The notes beneath the pieces were generated by a model. It saw nothing but the letters and a program-made list of their open reading frames with translations. It was not told where the DNA came from and made no database searches. Positions 51,521-60,648 of a DNA stretch of 64,000 bases are shown one piece after another. The DNA is from Bog-793 sp050013835 (GTDB taxonomy: Bacteria > Actinomycetota > Acidimicrobiia > Acidimicrobiales > Bog-793): NCBI GenBank assembly GCA_050013835.1, contig JBEKEM010000005.1, positions 1 to 64,000 on the forward strand, read 5' to 3'. A program made the position numbers and the translations under genes. Position 1 is the stretch's first letter. Each line of letters begins with the position of its first letter.

Positions 51521-52156
51521 ATGGCTCTGCAGCTAGGCGACACCGCTCCGAACTTCACTTCCGACTCGACTGAGGGGAAGATCGACCTCTACGACTACCT
51601 TGGCGACGGCTGGGGGATCCTCTTTTCGCACCCGAAGGACTTCACCCCGGTGTGTACGACCGAGCTCGGCGAGGTCGCCCGGTTGAAGGGCGAGTTTGAT
51701 CGGCGCAACACGAAGGTCCTCGGCGTCTCGGTCGACCCGGTCTCCTCGCACAAGGACTGGGGCGCCGACATCAAGGACGCCACCGGGAACGCCCTCAACT
51801 ACCCGCTGCTCGGCGACCCCGAACGCAAGGTCGCCAGCCTCTACGGGATGATCCACCCGAACGCCGACAACACCCTCACGGTGCGGTCGGTCTTCATCAT
51901 CGGCCCTGACAAGAAGGTCAAGCTGATGATCACCTACCCGGCCTCGACGGGCCGGAACTTCCAGGAAATCCTGCGCGTCCTCGACTCGCTCCAGCTGACC
52001 GCGGACTACTCGGTCGCGACGCCGGTGAACTGGACCGACGGTGACGACGTGATCGTCGCCGCGGCGATGTCGGACGAGGACGCCAAGGCGAAGTTCCCCA
52101 AGGGCTTCCGGACCGTCAAGAAGTACCTGCGGTACACGCCGCAACCGAACCGCTGA
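51521..52156 (+). CDS. 1-Cys peroxiredoxin (Prx6-like)
   Basis: The 211-residue thiol peroxidase reduces peroxides. The peroxidatic cysteine is residue 45 in DFTPVCTTE (codon 51653-51655), with the supporting arginine in TVRSVFIIGPDKK. No second cysteine exists, so an outside thiol must resolve the sulphenic acid. Start ATG 51521 has GAGGAAG upstream; the open frame extends to 51410 but is not conserved. Close paralogue of the gene upstream, with which it may form hetero-oligomers (inference). Confidence 0.93.
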   Translation: MALQLGDTAPNFTSDSTEGKIDLYDYLGDGWGILFSHPKDFTPVCTTELGEVARLKGEFDRRNTKVLGVSVDPVSSHKDWGADIKDATGNALNYPLLGDPERKVASLYGMIHPNADNTLTVRSVFIIGPDKKVKLMITYPASTGRNFQEILRVLDSLQLTADYSVATPVNWTDGDDVIVAAAMSDEDAKAKFPKGFRTVKKYLRYTPQPNR

Positions 52157-52508
52157 GCGGATCCGCCCGACCGCTCGTGGCGCCGAGTCCCGCCCCCGGT
52201 CTCCGGGGGCGGGACGGTGCGCGCCAGGGCTGACTGCCGCGGAACCCCGCCGCCTGCGCCTGCGTCAAGGAGCGGATCGCGGAGGCAGCCGGCCGACAGT
52301 CCTCCGCCAGGAGCCGGGGCACTTCACGCGTCTCGCGGGAGAACTCGATACCGACAAGGGCTAGACATCCTCGGTGGGGCGGTCGGGCGATCCGCCTGTG
52401 ACCCGGCGCGCGCCGAGCCGAGGGCCGCCTGTCCCGCCACTCTTGAGTCGAACGGACCCTCGGTCGTGCCGCCGGGGCCCGCGGGTCCCACGAGTACGAT
52501 TCCCACCG
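52157..52508. other. Non-coding interval
   Basis: No convincing gene or structure. Short GC-rich palindromes directly after the peroxiredoxin stop may help terminate it. Confidence 0.4.
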
Positions 52509-53852
52509 ATGCGGAGCGCTGTCCTCTCGGCGTATCGGCGCGCGATGTCGTATGCCCCGGTCGAGAAGGACGTCTTCCTTTACTTCTGCGCCACGGCCTT
52601 CGCCGCCGCGACCGCCGCCGCCGCCATCGCCGCCGACTACCGCGAGTGGGGCCAGATCGCCGGCGTCACCTACGGGGTCGCCACGCTCGTCTGCGCCGTC
52701 GTGTCCGTCGCCGCCCGCCGGGGGGCGCTCGGCGCCTCGGCGGTCAGCCTGGCGCGCCGCCTCGTCGTCGTAGCCGTGATCCTCGGCGCCGTCGTGGCGC
52801 CGCTCATCGCCGAGCTCGTCTGGCGGGCGGACGCCCGCCCGGGGGCGAACGCCCAGTCCGAGGTCGCCGTCGTCGAGCGGGCCGGCGACCGGCTCGCCAG
52901 GGGCGAGAGCCCCTACCTTGCCCACCCGACGACGGTCGGCGTCTCGCCGCGCAGCGACGCCAAGTCGATCGACGCCAACTCGTTCTACCCGTACCTGCCG
53001 GGGATGGCCCCCTTCGGCCTCGCCAACGCCGTCACGGGGCCGCCCGAGCTCGCCGACGCCCGTACGACGCTGGCGGGGTTCACCCTCGTCGTGGCGGCGA
53101 TCGCCCTCCTCGCCCCGGGTGCGACGGTGGGGCGGCGCGGGCGGGTGCTCCAGTTCCTCGTCGTCCTGCCCTCGGGCGCCCTACCGATGGTGACCGGCGG
53201 CGACGACATGCCCGTTCTCGCCCTCCTGCTGGCGGGCCTCGTGCTGGTGGCGAAACGACGACCGGTGCTGGCGGGCCTCGTGCTCGGCTTCGCCGCGACG
53301 CTGAAGTTCACCGCCTGGCCGGTCCTCATCCTCCTGCTGCTCGTCGTGCGGGACGCCGACGACCGTCCCGCCCCCCGGCGATTCGTCGGGGCGGCGGCCT
53401 GCGTCGCTGTTCCGGTGATCGGCGTCGGCTACCTGACGGGCCCGGCCGCCTTCGTCGAGAACGTGATCCTGTTCCCCCTGGGGCTGACGGCGGTGAAGTC
53501 GCCGGCGGCGAGCCCACTGCTGGGCGAAGTCCTCGTGCGCGCCTTCCCGGACCACCGCAAGCTCATCGTCGCCGTGCTCGTCCTTTGCGCCCTCGCCCTC
53601 GTCGCCTACGGATTGCGCCGCTTTACGCCGCGGACCCCCGCCCAGGTGGTGCGATTCACGGCGTGGGCGATGCTGCTGGCGACGCTGCTCGCGCCGGCGA
53701 CGCGCTTCGGCTACCTCATGTACCCCGCGAACCTCTTCGTCTCGGCGTACCTGCTCGACGGGTTCGCCGCGGGGGAGGCCCACATCACCGGGGGAGTCGC
53801 CGCGCCCGAGCCCGTCCTCGCCGGGACGACGGCATCCCTCCCGCCGGGCTGA
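52509..53852 (+). CDS. GT87 / DUF2029-like membrane glycosyltransferase
   Basis: The 447-residue membrane protein has about ten hydrophobic helices. N-terminal cytoplasmic part with RARGESPY-like ARGESPYLAHPTTV (a loop often found in GT87/PimE-type enzymes), then FYPYLPGMAPFGLANA, and helices such as FLVVLPSGALPMVTGGDD. The pattern resembles polyprenol-phosphate-mannose-dependent mannosyltransferases of actinobacterial cell-envelope synthesis, but the catalytic aspartate cannot be fixed with confidence. ATG 52509 is the start; the frame upstream is low-complexity. Confidence 0.75.
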   Translation: MRSAVLSAYRRAMSYAPVEKDVFLYFCATAFAAATAAAAIAADYREWGQIAGVTYGVATLVCAVVSVAARRGALGASAVSLARRLVVVAVILGAVVAPLIAELVWRADARPGANAQSEVAVVERAGDRLARGESPYLAHPTTVGVSPRSDAKSIDANSFYPYLPGMAPFGLANAVTGPPELADARTTLAGFTLVVAAIALLAPGATVGRRGRVLQFLVVLPSGALPMVTGGDDMPVLALLLAGLVLVAKRRPVLAGLVLGFAATLKFTAWPVLILLLLVVRDADDRPAPRRFVGAAACVAVPVIGVGYLTGPAAFVENVILFPLGLTAVKSPAASPLLGEVLVRAFPDHRKLIVAVLVLCALALVAYGLRRFTPRTPAQVVRFTAWAMLLATLLAPATRFGYLMYPANLFVSAYLLDGFAAGEAHITGGVAAPEPVLAGTTASLPPG

Positions 53853-53935
53853 CGAGGGGATCGCCGGCCGCGGCAAGGGCCCTCCGGGCCCCGCGGCGTG
53901 CCCCCCTGACCTGGTCGGCGACGGTACCCTGTGTC

Positions 53936-56221
53936 ATGGACACGGTGAGCCCGCTCGATAGGGAGCACCTCACCACGCCGATGCTGCTCGTCGGGTTCGA
54001 CGAGCAGCCGGAACCCGTCAGCTCGATCGAGCCGTTGATCTCGACGTTGGCGCTGCGCCACCCGGACGCCGACACGGCGGTCGTGCGCCGCAGCTTCGCC
54101 ATGGCGAGCCGCGCCCACGAGGGCCAGCGCCGCCTGTCGGGCGAGCCGTACGTCACCCACTCGATCGCCGTCGCCCAGATCGTGGCCGACCTCGGCCTCG
54201 ACGCGACGAGCGTCGTCGCCGCGCTCCTCCACGACGTGGTCGAGGACACCCCGGTCACCGTCGAGGAGATCGAGGCAGCCTTCGGCCCCGTCGTCGCCGA
54301 GATCGTCGACGGGGTCACCAAGCTCGACCGGCTGAAGTTCTCCTCGCGCGAGGCCCAGCAGGCGGCGACGGTGCGCAAGATGCTCGTCGCGATGGCGAAC
54401 GACTGGCGGGTCCTCGTCATCAAGCTCGCCGACCGGCTCCACAACATGCGCACGCTCGCCGTGATGCCCGAGTGGAAGCAGCGCCGGATCGCCCAGCAGA
54501 CCCTCGACATCTACGCCCCCCTGGCCCACCGCCTCGGCATCCAGGAGATCAAGTGGCAGCTCGAGGACCTCTCGTTCTTCACCCTCCACCCGAAGCGCTA
54601 CGAGGAGATCGCCCAGATGGTGGCGACCCGGGCGCCGAGCCGGGAGCTCGAGGTGGCCCAGGTCGTCGAGATCCTGAAGACCCGGTTGGCGACGCTCGGC
54701 GTCGAGGCCATCGTCACGGGACGGCCGAAGCACCTCTGGAGCATCTACGAGAAGATGGTCGTGCGCGGCAAGGAGTTCGAGGAGATCAACGATCTCGTTG
54801 GGATCCGGGTCATCGTCGACTCCGAGAAGGACTGCTGGGAGGCGCTCGGAGCGGTGCACGCCCTTTGGCCCCCGGTGCAGGGCCGCTTTAAGGACTACAT
54901 CAACTCGCCGAAGTTCAACCTCTACCAGTCGCTGCACACGACCGTCGTCGGCCCGCGCGGCAAGCCCCTCGAAGTGCAGATCCGCACGATGGCGATGCAC
55001 CAGCGCGCCGAGCACGGCATCGCCGCCCACTGGGGCTACAAGGAGAACGCCGCCCACCCCGGGGAGGCCTCGTCGGCCGACGAGGTGCAGTGGCTGCGGC
55101 GGATCGTCGACTGGGAGCGGGAGACCCCCGACCCGATCGAGTTTCTCGAGACCCTCAAGCTCGACCTCGAACAGGACGAGGTCTACGTCTTCACCCCCAA
55201 GGGCAGGATCATCACCTTGCCGACGGGGGCGACGCCGATCGACTTCGCCTACACGATCCACACCGACGTCGGCCACCGCTGCGTCGGGGCGCGGGTCAAC
55301 GACAAGCTCGTGCCGATCGAGACGAAGCTCCAGTCGGGCGACACCGTCGAGATCATCACCTCGAAGTTCGCCACGGCGGGGCCGTCGAACGACTGGCTGA
55401 AGATCGTCGTCACGCCGAGGGCGCGCAACAAGATCCGCCAGTGGTTCAGCCGCGAGCGCCGCGAGGACGCCATCGACAACGGCCGTGACGACTTCACCAA
55501 GGAGCTGCGCCGGGAGGGCCTCCCGGTGCGGAGGCTGTTCGACTCGACGGCGCTCGAGCGGCTGGCGAGCGTGCTGGGCTACGCCGACCTCGACGGGCTC
55601 TACGCAGCCATCGGTGAGGGCCACCTCTCGGGGCGCAGCGTCGCCCAGCGGCTGCGGCGCGAGATCCTCGGCGAGGGCGACGAGCAGCTGCCGACGACGG
55701 TGCTGCAGCCGCGCCGCTCCGCCGCCGGCGAGCCGATCTCGGCTGGCGTGTTCGTCGAGGGGCTCGACGACGTGCTCTTGCGGCTGTCGACCTGCTGCAC
55801 CCCCGTGCCGGGCGACCCGATCGTCGGCTTTGTCACGCGGGGCCGCGGCGTCTCGGTCCACCGCGCCGACTGCGTGAACGCCCTCTCGCTCGTCGGCGAG
55901 CAGCGCGAGCGGCTCGTCGAGGTCGAGTGGGACGCGGCCCAGGCGGGGCTGCACATTGCGGGCATCGGGGTGAAGGCGCTCGACCGCTCGGAGCTGCTCG
56001 CCGACGTCGCCCGCGTGCTCGCCGAGCACCACGTCGGCATCGTGGCAATTTCCGGCGAGACCGCGCCGGATAGGGTGACGAGCATGCGTTTTGAGTGCGA
56101 GCTCGCCGACAGCGCGCACCTCGACTCGGTCCTCGCCTCGCTGCGGGGCCTCGAGGGTGTCTACGACGCCTTCCGCCTCCTGCCTGGCAAGGGCAAGTCC
56201 TTCCGCGTCCCCAACCCGTGA
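53936..56221 (+). CDS. rel: Bifunctional (p)ppGpp synthetase/hydrolase
   Basis: Stringent-response enzyme of 761 residues. Order: HD hydrolase domain with VTHSIAVAQIVADLGLD, ALLHDVVEDT and HNMRTLAVMPEWKQRR; synthetase domain with TGRPKHLWSIYEKM, VRGKEFEEINDLVGIRVI and YQSLHTTVVGP; TGS domain (DEVYVFTPKGRIITLPTGAT); zinc-finger or linker with STCCTPVPGDPIVGFVTRG; C-terminal ACT domain. The RGKE form suits a bifunctional Rel with Mg-type synthetase. ATG 53936 is the natural start; the frame upstream belongs to the previous gene's shadow. It overlaps hisS by four bases. Confidence 0.96.
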   Translation: MDTVSPLDREHLTTPMLLVGFDEQPEPVSSIEPLISTLALRHPDADTAVVRRSFAMASRAHEGQRRLSGEPYVTHSIAVAQIVADLGLDATSVVAALLHDVVEDTPVTVEEIEAAFGPVVAEIVDGVTKLDRLKFSSREAQQAATVRKMLVAMANDWRVLVIKLADRLHNMRTLAVMPEWKQRRIAQQTLDIYAPLAHRLGIQEIKWQLEDLSFFTLHPKRYEEIAQMVATRAPSRELEVAQVVEILKTRLATLGVEAIVTGRPKHLWSIYEKMVVRGKEFEEINDLVGIRVIVDSEKDCWEALGAVHALWPPVQGRFKDYINSPKFNLYQSLHTTVVGPRGKPLEVQIRTMAMHQRAEHGIAAHWGYKENAAHPGEASSADEVQWLRRIVDWERETPDPIEFLETLKLDLEQDEVYVFTPKGRIITLPTGATPIDFAYTIHTDVGHRCVGARVNDKLVPIETKLQSGDTVEIITSKFATAGPSNDWLKIVVTPRARNKIRQWFSRERREDAIDNGRDDFTKELRREGLPVRRLFDSTALERLASVLGYADLDGLYAAIGEGHLSGRSVAQRLRREILGEGDEQLPTTVLQPRRSAAGEPISAGVFVEGLDDVLLRLSTCCTPVPGDPIVGFVTRGRGVSVHRADCVNALSLVGEQRERLVEVEWDAAQAGLHIAGIGVKALDRSELLADVARVLAEHHVGIVAISGETAPDRVTSMRFECELADSAHLDSVLASLRGLEGVYDAFRLLPGKGKSFRVPNP

Positions 56222-57480
56222 GCGCCTTTCAGGCGCCGACCGGGACGCGCGACGTCCTCCCGCCCGAGAGCGCGCGCTTCGCAGCCGTCGTCGCCCGCTT
56301 CGCCGGGCTCGCCCGCACGGCCGGCTACGGGCTCCTCGTCTCGCCGATGTTCGAGGATTCCCAGGTCTTCCGGCGCGGCGCCGGCGCGTCGACCGACATC
56401 GTGCAGAAAGAGATGTACGAGTTCGAGGACAAAGGCGGCCGGACGCTGGCGTTGCGACCCGAGGGAACGGCGTCGGTCGTGCGCGCCTTCATCCAGCACC
56501 ACCCGCACGTACCCTGGAAGGTCTGGTACGCGACGCCCGCCTTCCGCTACGAAAGGCCCCAGGCGGGGCGCTACCGCCAGCACCACCAGCTCGGCGTGGA
56601 GGCGATCGGCTCCGCCGACGCGGATCTCGACGTCGAGGTGATCTCGCTCGGCGCTGACTTCCTCGCCGCGCTCGGGTTGACGGGGGTCCATCTCCGGGTG
56701 AACTCGATGGGCGACGACGCCTGCCTTCCGGGATACCGCGCGCTGCTCGCGGACTTCCTCGGCGCTGTCGAGACGGAGCTCTGCGACGAGCACGCCAGGC
56801 GTTGGAAGGCGAACCCGCTGCGGGTGCTCGACTGCAAGGACCCGGCCTGTGTGGCGCTCCACGCCGCGGCGCCGCGGCTCGGCGATGCGCTCTGCGAGGC
56901 CTGCCGGGCGCACCTCGACCGGGTGACGGCGGGGCTGGACGCGGTCGGCATTGAGTGGTCCCGCGACGAGTTCCTCGTGCGAGGCTTCGACTACTACACC
57001 CGGACGACCTTCGAGTTCGTGGCGCCGGCCCTCTCGGCCGCCCAGGACGTCGTGCTGGGCGGCGGCCGCTACGACAAGCTCGTCGCCGCCCTCGGCGGCG
57101 AGCCCACACCCGGGATCGGCTTCGGCTGCGGGATCGAACGGGTGCTGCTCGCCCGCGACGCCGAGGGGGCGCCGGGCGCGGACGGCGGCGCGGTCGACGT
57201 CTTCGTCGTCGACCTCGTCGGCGGGACGGCGGCCCGCGACCTCGCCGCGCGGCTGCGCCGGTCGGGCGTCGCGACCGACCGGGCCTTCGACAACCGGTCG
57301 ATGAAGTCCCAACTTCGCCAGGCTGACAGGAGCCACGCCCGCCTCGCCGTGATCGTCGGCGCCGAGGAGGAGGCGGCGGGGACGGTCACCGTGCGCGTGC
57401 TGCGGGGCGAGGGGGCGGGGAGCCAGGAGTCGGTGGCGGCGGCCGCCCTCGAGGGCGCGATCGGAAGGTGGATCGGATGA
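56218..57480 (+). CDS. hisS: Histidyl-tRNA synthetase
   Basis: Class II synthetase of 420 residues charging tRNA-His. Motif 1 APTGTRDVLPPES start, motif 2 YATPAFRYERPQAGRYRQHH, histidine loop LVRGFDYYTRTTFEF, motif 3 GIGFGCGIERVLL, and a C-terminal anticodon-binding domain. GTG 56218 overlaps the rel stop (GTGA); stop overlaps aspS (ATGA). Part of the coupled run. Confidence 0.96.
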   Translation: MSAFQAPTGTRDVLPPESARFAAVVARFAGLARTAGYGLLVSPMFEDSQVFRRGAGASTDIVQKEMYEFEDKGGRTLALRPEGTASVVRAFIQHHPHVPWKVWYATPAFRYERPQAGRYRQHHQLGVEAIGSADADLDVEVISLGADFLAALGLTGVHLRVNSMGDDACLPGYRALLADFLGAVETELCDEHARRWKANPLRVLDCKDPACVALHAAAPRLGDALCEACRAHLDRVTAGLDAVGIEWSRDEFLVRGFDYYTRTTFEFVAPALSAAQDVVLGGGRYDKLVAALGGEPTPGIGFGCGIERVLLARDAEGAPGADGGAVDVFVVDLVGGTAARDLAARLRRSGVATDRAFDNRSMKSQLRQADRSHARLAVIVGAEEEAAGTVTVRVLRGEGAGSQESVAAAALEGAIGRWIG

Positions 57481-59273
57481 ACGTCGATGACGGGCCGCCG
57501 GAGGGAATCCGCATGCGCACCCACTACTGCGGCGTGCTGCGTGCCGGTGACGCCGGCACGCGGGTCTCGGTCTGCGGCTGGGTGGCCCGCCGGCGCGAAC
57601 ACGGCGAGCTGCTCGCCTTCCTCGATGTCCGCGACCACACCGGTATCGTCCAGTGCGTCGTCGAGCGGGCACACGCCATCCGGCCCGAGTACGTCGTGCG
57701 CGTGACGGGCACGGTGAGGATCCGCCCCGAGGGGACGGCGAACCTGCAGCTGGCGACCGGCGAGATCGAGCTCGGCGACTGCACGGTGGAGACGCTGGCG
57801 ACCTGCGAGCCGGTGCCGTTCTCGCTCGACGAGCGGGCCGAGACCGATGAGCCGATCCGGCTGCGCTACCGCTACATCGACCTGCGCACCGAGCGGATGC
57901 AGGCGAACCTGCGGCTGCGCTCGGTCGTCAACTCGGCGATCCGGCGCTCGATGGAGCGGCAGGGCTTCGTCGAGATCGAGACGCCGCTGCTGTGGACGCC
58001 GACGCCGGAGGGCGCGCGCGAGTTCGTGGTGCCGTCGCGCCTCCAGCAGGGCCTGTTCTACGCCCTCCCCCAGAGCCCCCAGATCGCCAAGCAGCTGACG
58101 ATGATTGGCGGCTTCGACCGCTACTACCAGCTGGCGCGGTGCCTGCGAGACGAGGACCTCCGGGCGGACCGGCAGTTCGAGTTCACCCAGCTCGACGTGG
58201 AGGCGAGCTTCGTCGGTCAGGACGAGATCCTCGGCTTCGTCACCGAGGCGATGGTCGAGGCGACCGAGGCCGCCACCGGCGAGCGTCCCGGCGAGTTCGC
58301 CCGGATGACCTGGGCCGAGGCGCTCGACCTCTACGGCACGGACAAGCCGGACCTGCGCTTCGGGATGGAGCTCGTCGACCTCTCGGCGGTCCTCGCCGGG
58401 AGCTCCTTTAAGGCGTTCGATGCGCCGGTCGTGAAGGCGGTCGTGGTCCCGGGCGGGGCGACGATGGCGCGCGCCCGCCTCGACGAGCTCGTCGAGCGCG
58501 CCAAGTCCCTCGGCGCCAAGGGCCTCGTCTGGATGCGGGCGGCCGGCGACCCGGTCACCCTCGACAGCCCCGCCGCCAAGTACCTCGCCGAGGCCGAGCT
58601 CGCCGGCATCGCCCGGGCGGCCGGGGCCCGCGCCGGCGACCTCGTGCTGATCGTCGCCGACGAGCACCGCCGCGCCTGCGAGGTACTGGGCCAGCTGCGG
58701 CTCGACCTCGGCCGCCCGGCGGGGGTCAAGGGCCCGCTCCGGTTCTGCTGGGTCGTCGACTTCCCCCTTTTCGACGGCGTGGACGAGAAGGGCAACCCGC
58801 AGGCGGCCCACCACCCCTTCACGATGCCGTACCTCGAGGACCTCGACCGACTCGACTCGGACCCGTTCAGCGTGCGGGCGCAGAGCTACGACCTCGTCGC
58901 CAACGGCTGGGAGCTCGGCTCGGGATCGATCCGGATCCACCGCCCCGAGCTGCAGCGGCGGATCTTCGCGGCCCTCGGCATCTCGGAGGCCGACGCGGAG
59001 TCCCGCTTCGGGTTCCTCCTCGACGCCTACCGCTACGGCGGGCCGCCGCACGGCGGGTTCGCCGTCGGCCTCGACCGCTTCGTCGCCATCCTCGCCGGCG
59101 AGGAGAACATCCGCGAGGTGATCGCCTTCCCGAAGACCCAGTCCGGGTCGGACCCCATGACCGGCGGGCCGCTGCCGCTCGGGCCGGAGCGCCTCGCCGA
59201 GCTCGGCGTGCGTATCGTCGCCGCCTCGCCGGCCAAGCCCCCGAAGCCGCCCAGGGCCACGGGGGCGGGCTAG
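57477..59273 (+). CDS. aspS: Aspartyl-tRNA synthetase, probably non-discriminating
   Basis: Bacterial-type class IIb synthetase of 598 residues: N-terminal OB fold (GWVARRREHGELLAFLDVRD), catalytic core (RYRYIDLR, PEGAREFVVPSR, FDRYYQLARCLRDEDLRADR), a GAD insertion domain and motif 3 GFAVGLDRFVAILAG. The His in RRREHG and the Gly in RPEGTAN are the residue types linked to non-discriminating AspRS of Pseudomonas aeruginosa (positions 31 and 83), so it may charge both tRNA-Asp and tRNA-Asn, with GatCAB completing Asn-tRNA. Start ATG 57477 overlaps hisS. Confidence 0.95.
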   Translation: MNVDDGPPEGIRMRTHYCGVLRAGDAGTRVSVCGWVARRREHGELLAFLDVRDHTGIVQCVVERAHAIRPEYVVRVTGTVRIRPEGTANLQLATGEIELGDCTVETLATCEPVPFSLDERAETDEPIRLRYRYIDLRTERMQANLRLRSVVNSAIRRSMERQGFVEIETPLLWTPTPEGAREFVVPSRLQQGLFYALPQSPQIAKQLTMIGGFDRYYQLARCLRDEDLRADRQFEFTQLDVEASFVGQDEILGFVTEAMVEATEAATGERPGEFARMTWAEALDLYGTDKPDLRFGMELVDLSAVLAGSSFKAFDAPVVKAVVVPGGATMARARLDELVERAKSLGAKGLVWMRAAGDPVTLDSPAAKYLAEAELAGIARAAGARAGDLVLIVADEHRRACEVLGQLRLDLGRPAGVKGPLRFCWVVDFPLFDGVDEKGNPQAAHHPFTMPYLEDLDRLDSDPFSVRAQSYDLVANGWELGSGSIRIHRPELQRRIFAALGISEADAESRFGFLLDAYRYGGPPHGGFAVGLDRFVAILAGEENIREVIAFPKTQSGSDPMTGGPLPLGPERLAELGVRIVAASPAKPPKPPRATGAG

Positions 59274-59282
59274 GGGGCGCGC

Positions 59283-60644
59283 ATGGCGCAGCGACCCGGT
59301 GAGGACCTCTTCGACGCCGCGGCCGCCGAGGAGCTCGCCCGCACGGCGCCGCTCGCCACCCGGCTGCGGCCCAGGTCGCTCGAGGAGTTCGTCGGCCAGC
59401 GCCACCTCGTCGGGCCCGGTGCCACCCTGCGGGCCCTCATCGAGGCGGACCGGCTCTCCTCGGCGGTCTTCTTCGGCCCGGCGGGCTCGGGCAAGACGAC
59501 GCTCGCCCGCATCGTCGCGGCAAGGTCGGCCAAGGTCTTCGTGGCGCTCTCAGCGACCTCGGCGGGGGTGAAGGACATCCGCGAGATCCTCGAGGCGGCC
59601 CGGCGAGAGCTGGGGACCAGCGGGCGGGGGACGATCCTTTTCCTCGACGAGATCCACCGCTTCTCCCGCTCCCAGCAGGACGCCTTGCTCCCAGGGGTGG
59701 AGGAGGGCCTCGTCGTACTCATCGGGGCGACCACGGAGAACCCGTTCTTCTCGCTCACCTCGCCGCTGCTCTCGCGCTCGACACTGTGGCGCTTCGAGGC
59801 GATCGGCCGGGAGGACCTCGGCCTCCTCGGCCGCCGGGCGGTCGGGGCCGAAAAGGCGCGGATCGACGACGACGCCCTCGAGGCGTGCTGCGACCTTGCC
59901 GACGGCGACGCCCGGGCGATGTTGACGACGATCGAGATCGCCCTCGCCGTCGCCCACGCCCGGGTAGAGGCCGAGGTCGTGATCGGGCGGGACGACGTCG
60001 AGGCGGCGCGGACAACCCGCGCCATCCGCCACGGGCGCGACGCCCACTACGACATCATCAGCGCTTTCATCAAGTCGGTACGCGGCTCGGACCCCGACGC
60101 GGCGGTCTACTGGCTCGCCCGCCTGCTCGCCGCGGGCGAGGACCCGCGGTTCGTCGCCCGTCGGCTCGTCATCCTCGCCAGCGAGGACGTGGGGATGGCC
60201 GACCCGCTGGGCCTCGTCGTCGCCGAAGCAGCCGCGGCCGCTCTCGACCGGGTGGGCCTTCCCGAGGCGGCGCTCAATCTCGCCGAGGCGGTCGTCTACC
60301 TCGCCACGGCTCCGAAGTCGAACCGCTCGGCGTCGGCGCTGTGGGCGGCGCAGTCCGACGTCGAGGGCGGCGCCCTCGGCGACGTGCCGGCGCGGCTGCG
60401 GGGTTCGAACTACCCGGGCGCCGAGGCGCTCGGGCACGGCGTCGGCTACGAGTATCCTCACGATGACCCGCGCGGCTGGGTCGAAGCCGACTACCTTCCG
60501 GCCGAGCTCATAGGGCGGCGCTACTACGAGCCATCCGAGCACGGGGCCGAGGCCGGGATCGCCCGGCGGCTCGAGACCCTGCGAGGCCGACGGCACGGTG
60601 CCGCGTCCGGGGACGAGGGACCTGAGGAGAACCGGACACGGTGA
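59283..60644 (+). CDS. rarA: Replication-associated recombination protein RarA (MgsA)
   Basis: AAA+ ATPase of 453 residues acting at stalled replication forks. Walker A FFGPAGSGKTTLARIV, Walker B ILFLDEIHRFSRSQQ, sensor IGATTENPFFSLTSPLLSRS, arginine finger region, and C-terminal tetramerisation domain with AHYDIISAFIKSVRGSDPDA, EDPRFVARRLVILASEDVG and YPHDDPRGWV. ATG 59283 lies nine bases after the aspS stop. In the tRNA-synthetase run, a common location in actinobacteria. Confidence 0.95.
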   Translation: MAQRPGEDLFDAAAAEELARTAPLATRLRPRSLEEFVGQRHLVGPGATLRALIEADRLSSAVFFGPAGSGKTTLARIVAARSAKVFVALSATSAGVKDIREILEAARRELGTSGRGTILFLDEIHRFSRSQQDALLPGVEEGLVVLIGATTENPFFSLTSPLLSRSTLWRFEAIGREDLGLLGRRAVGAEKARIDDDALEACCDLADGDARAMLTTIEIALAVAHARVEAEVVIGRDDVEAARTTRAIRHGRDAHYDIISAFIKSVRGSDPDAAVYWLARLLAAGEDPRFVARRLVILASEDVGMADPLGLVVAEAAAAALDRVGLPEAALNLAEAVVYLATAPKSNRSASALWAAQSDVEGGALGDVPARLRGSNYPGAEALGHGVGYEYPHDDPRGWVEADYLPAELIGRRYYEPSEHGAEAGIARRLETLRGRRHGAASGDEGPEENRTR

Positions 60645-60648
60645 CGAG

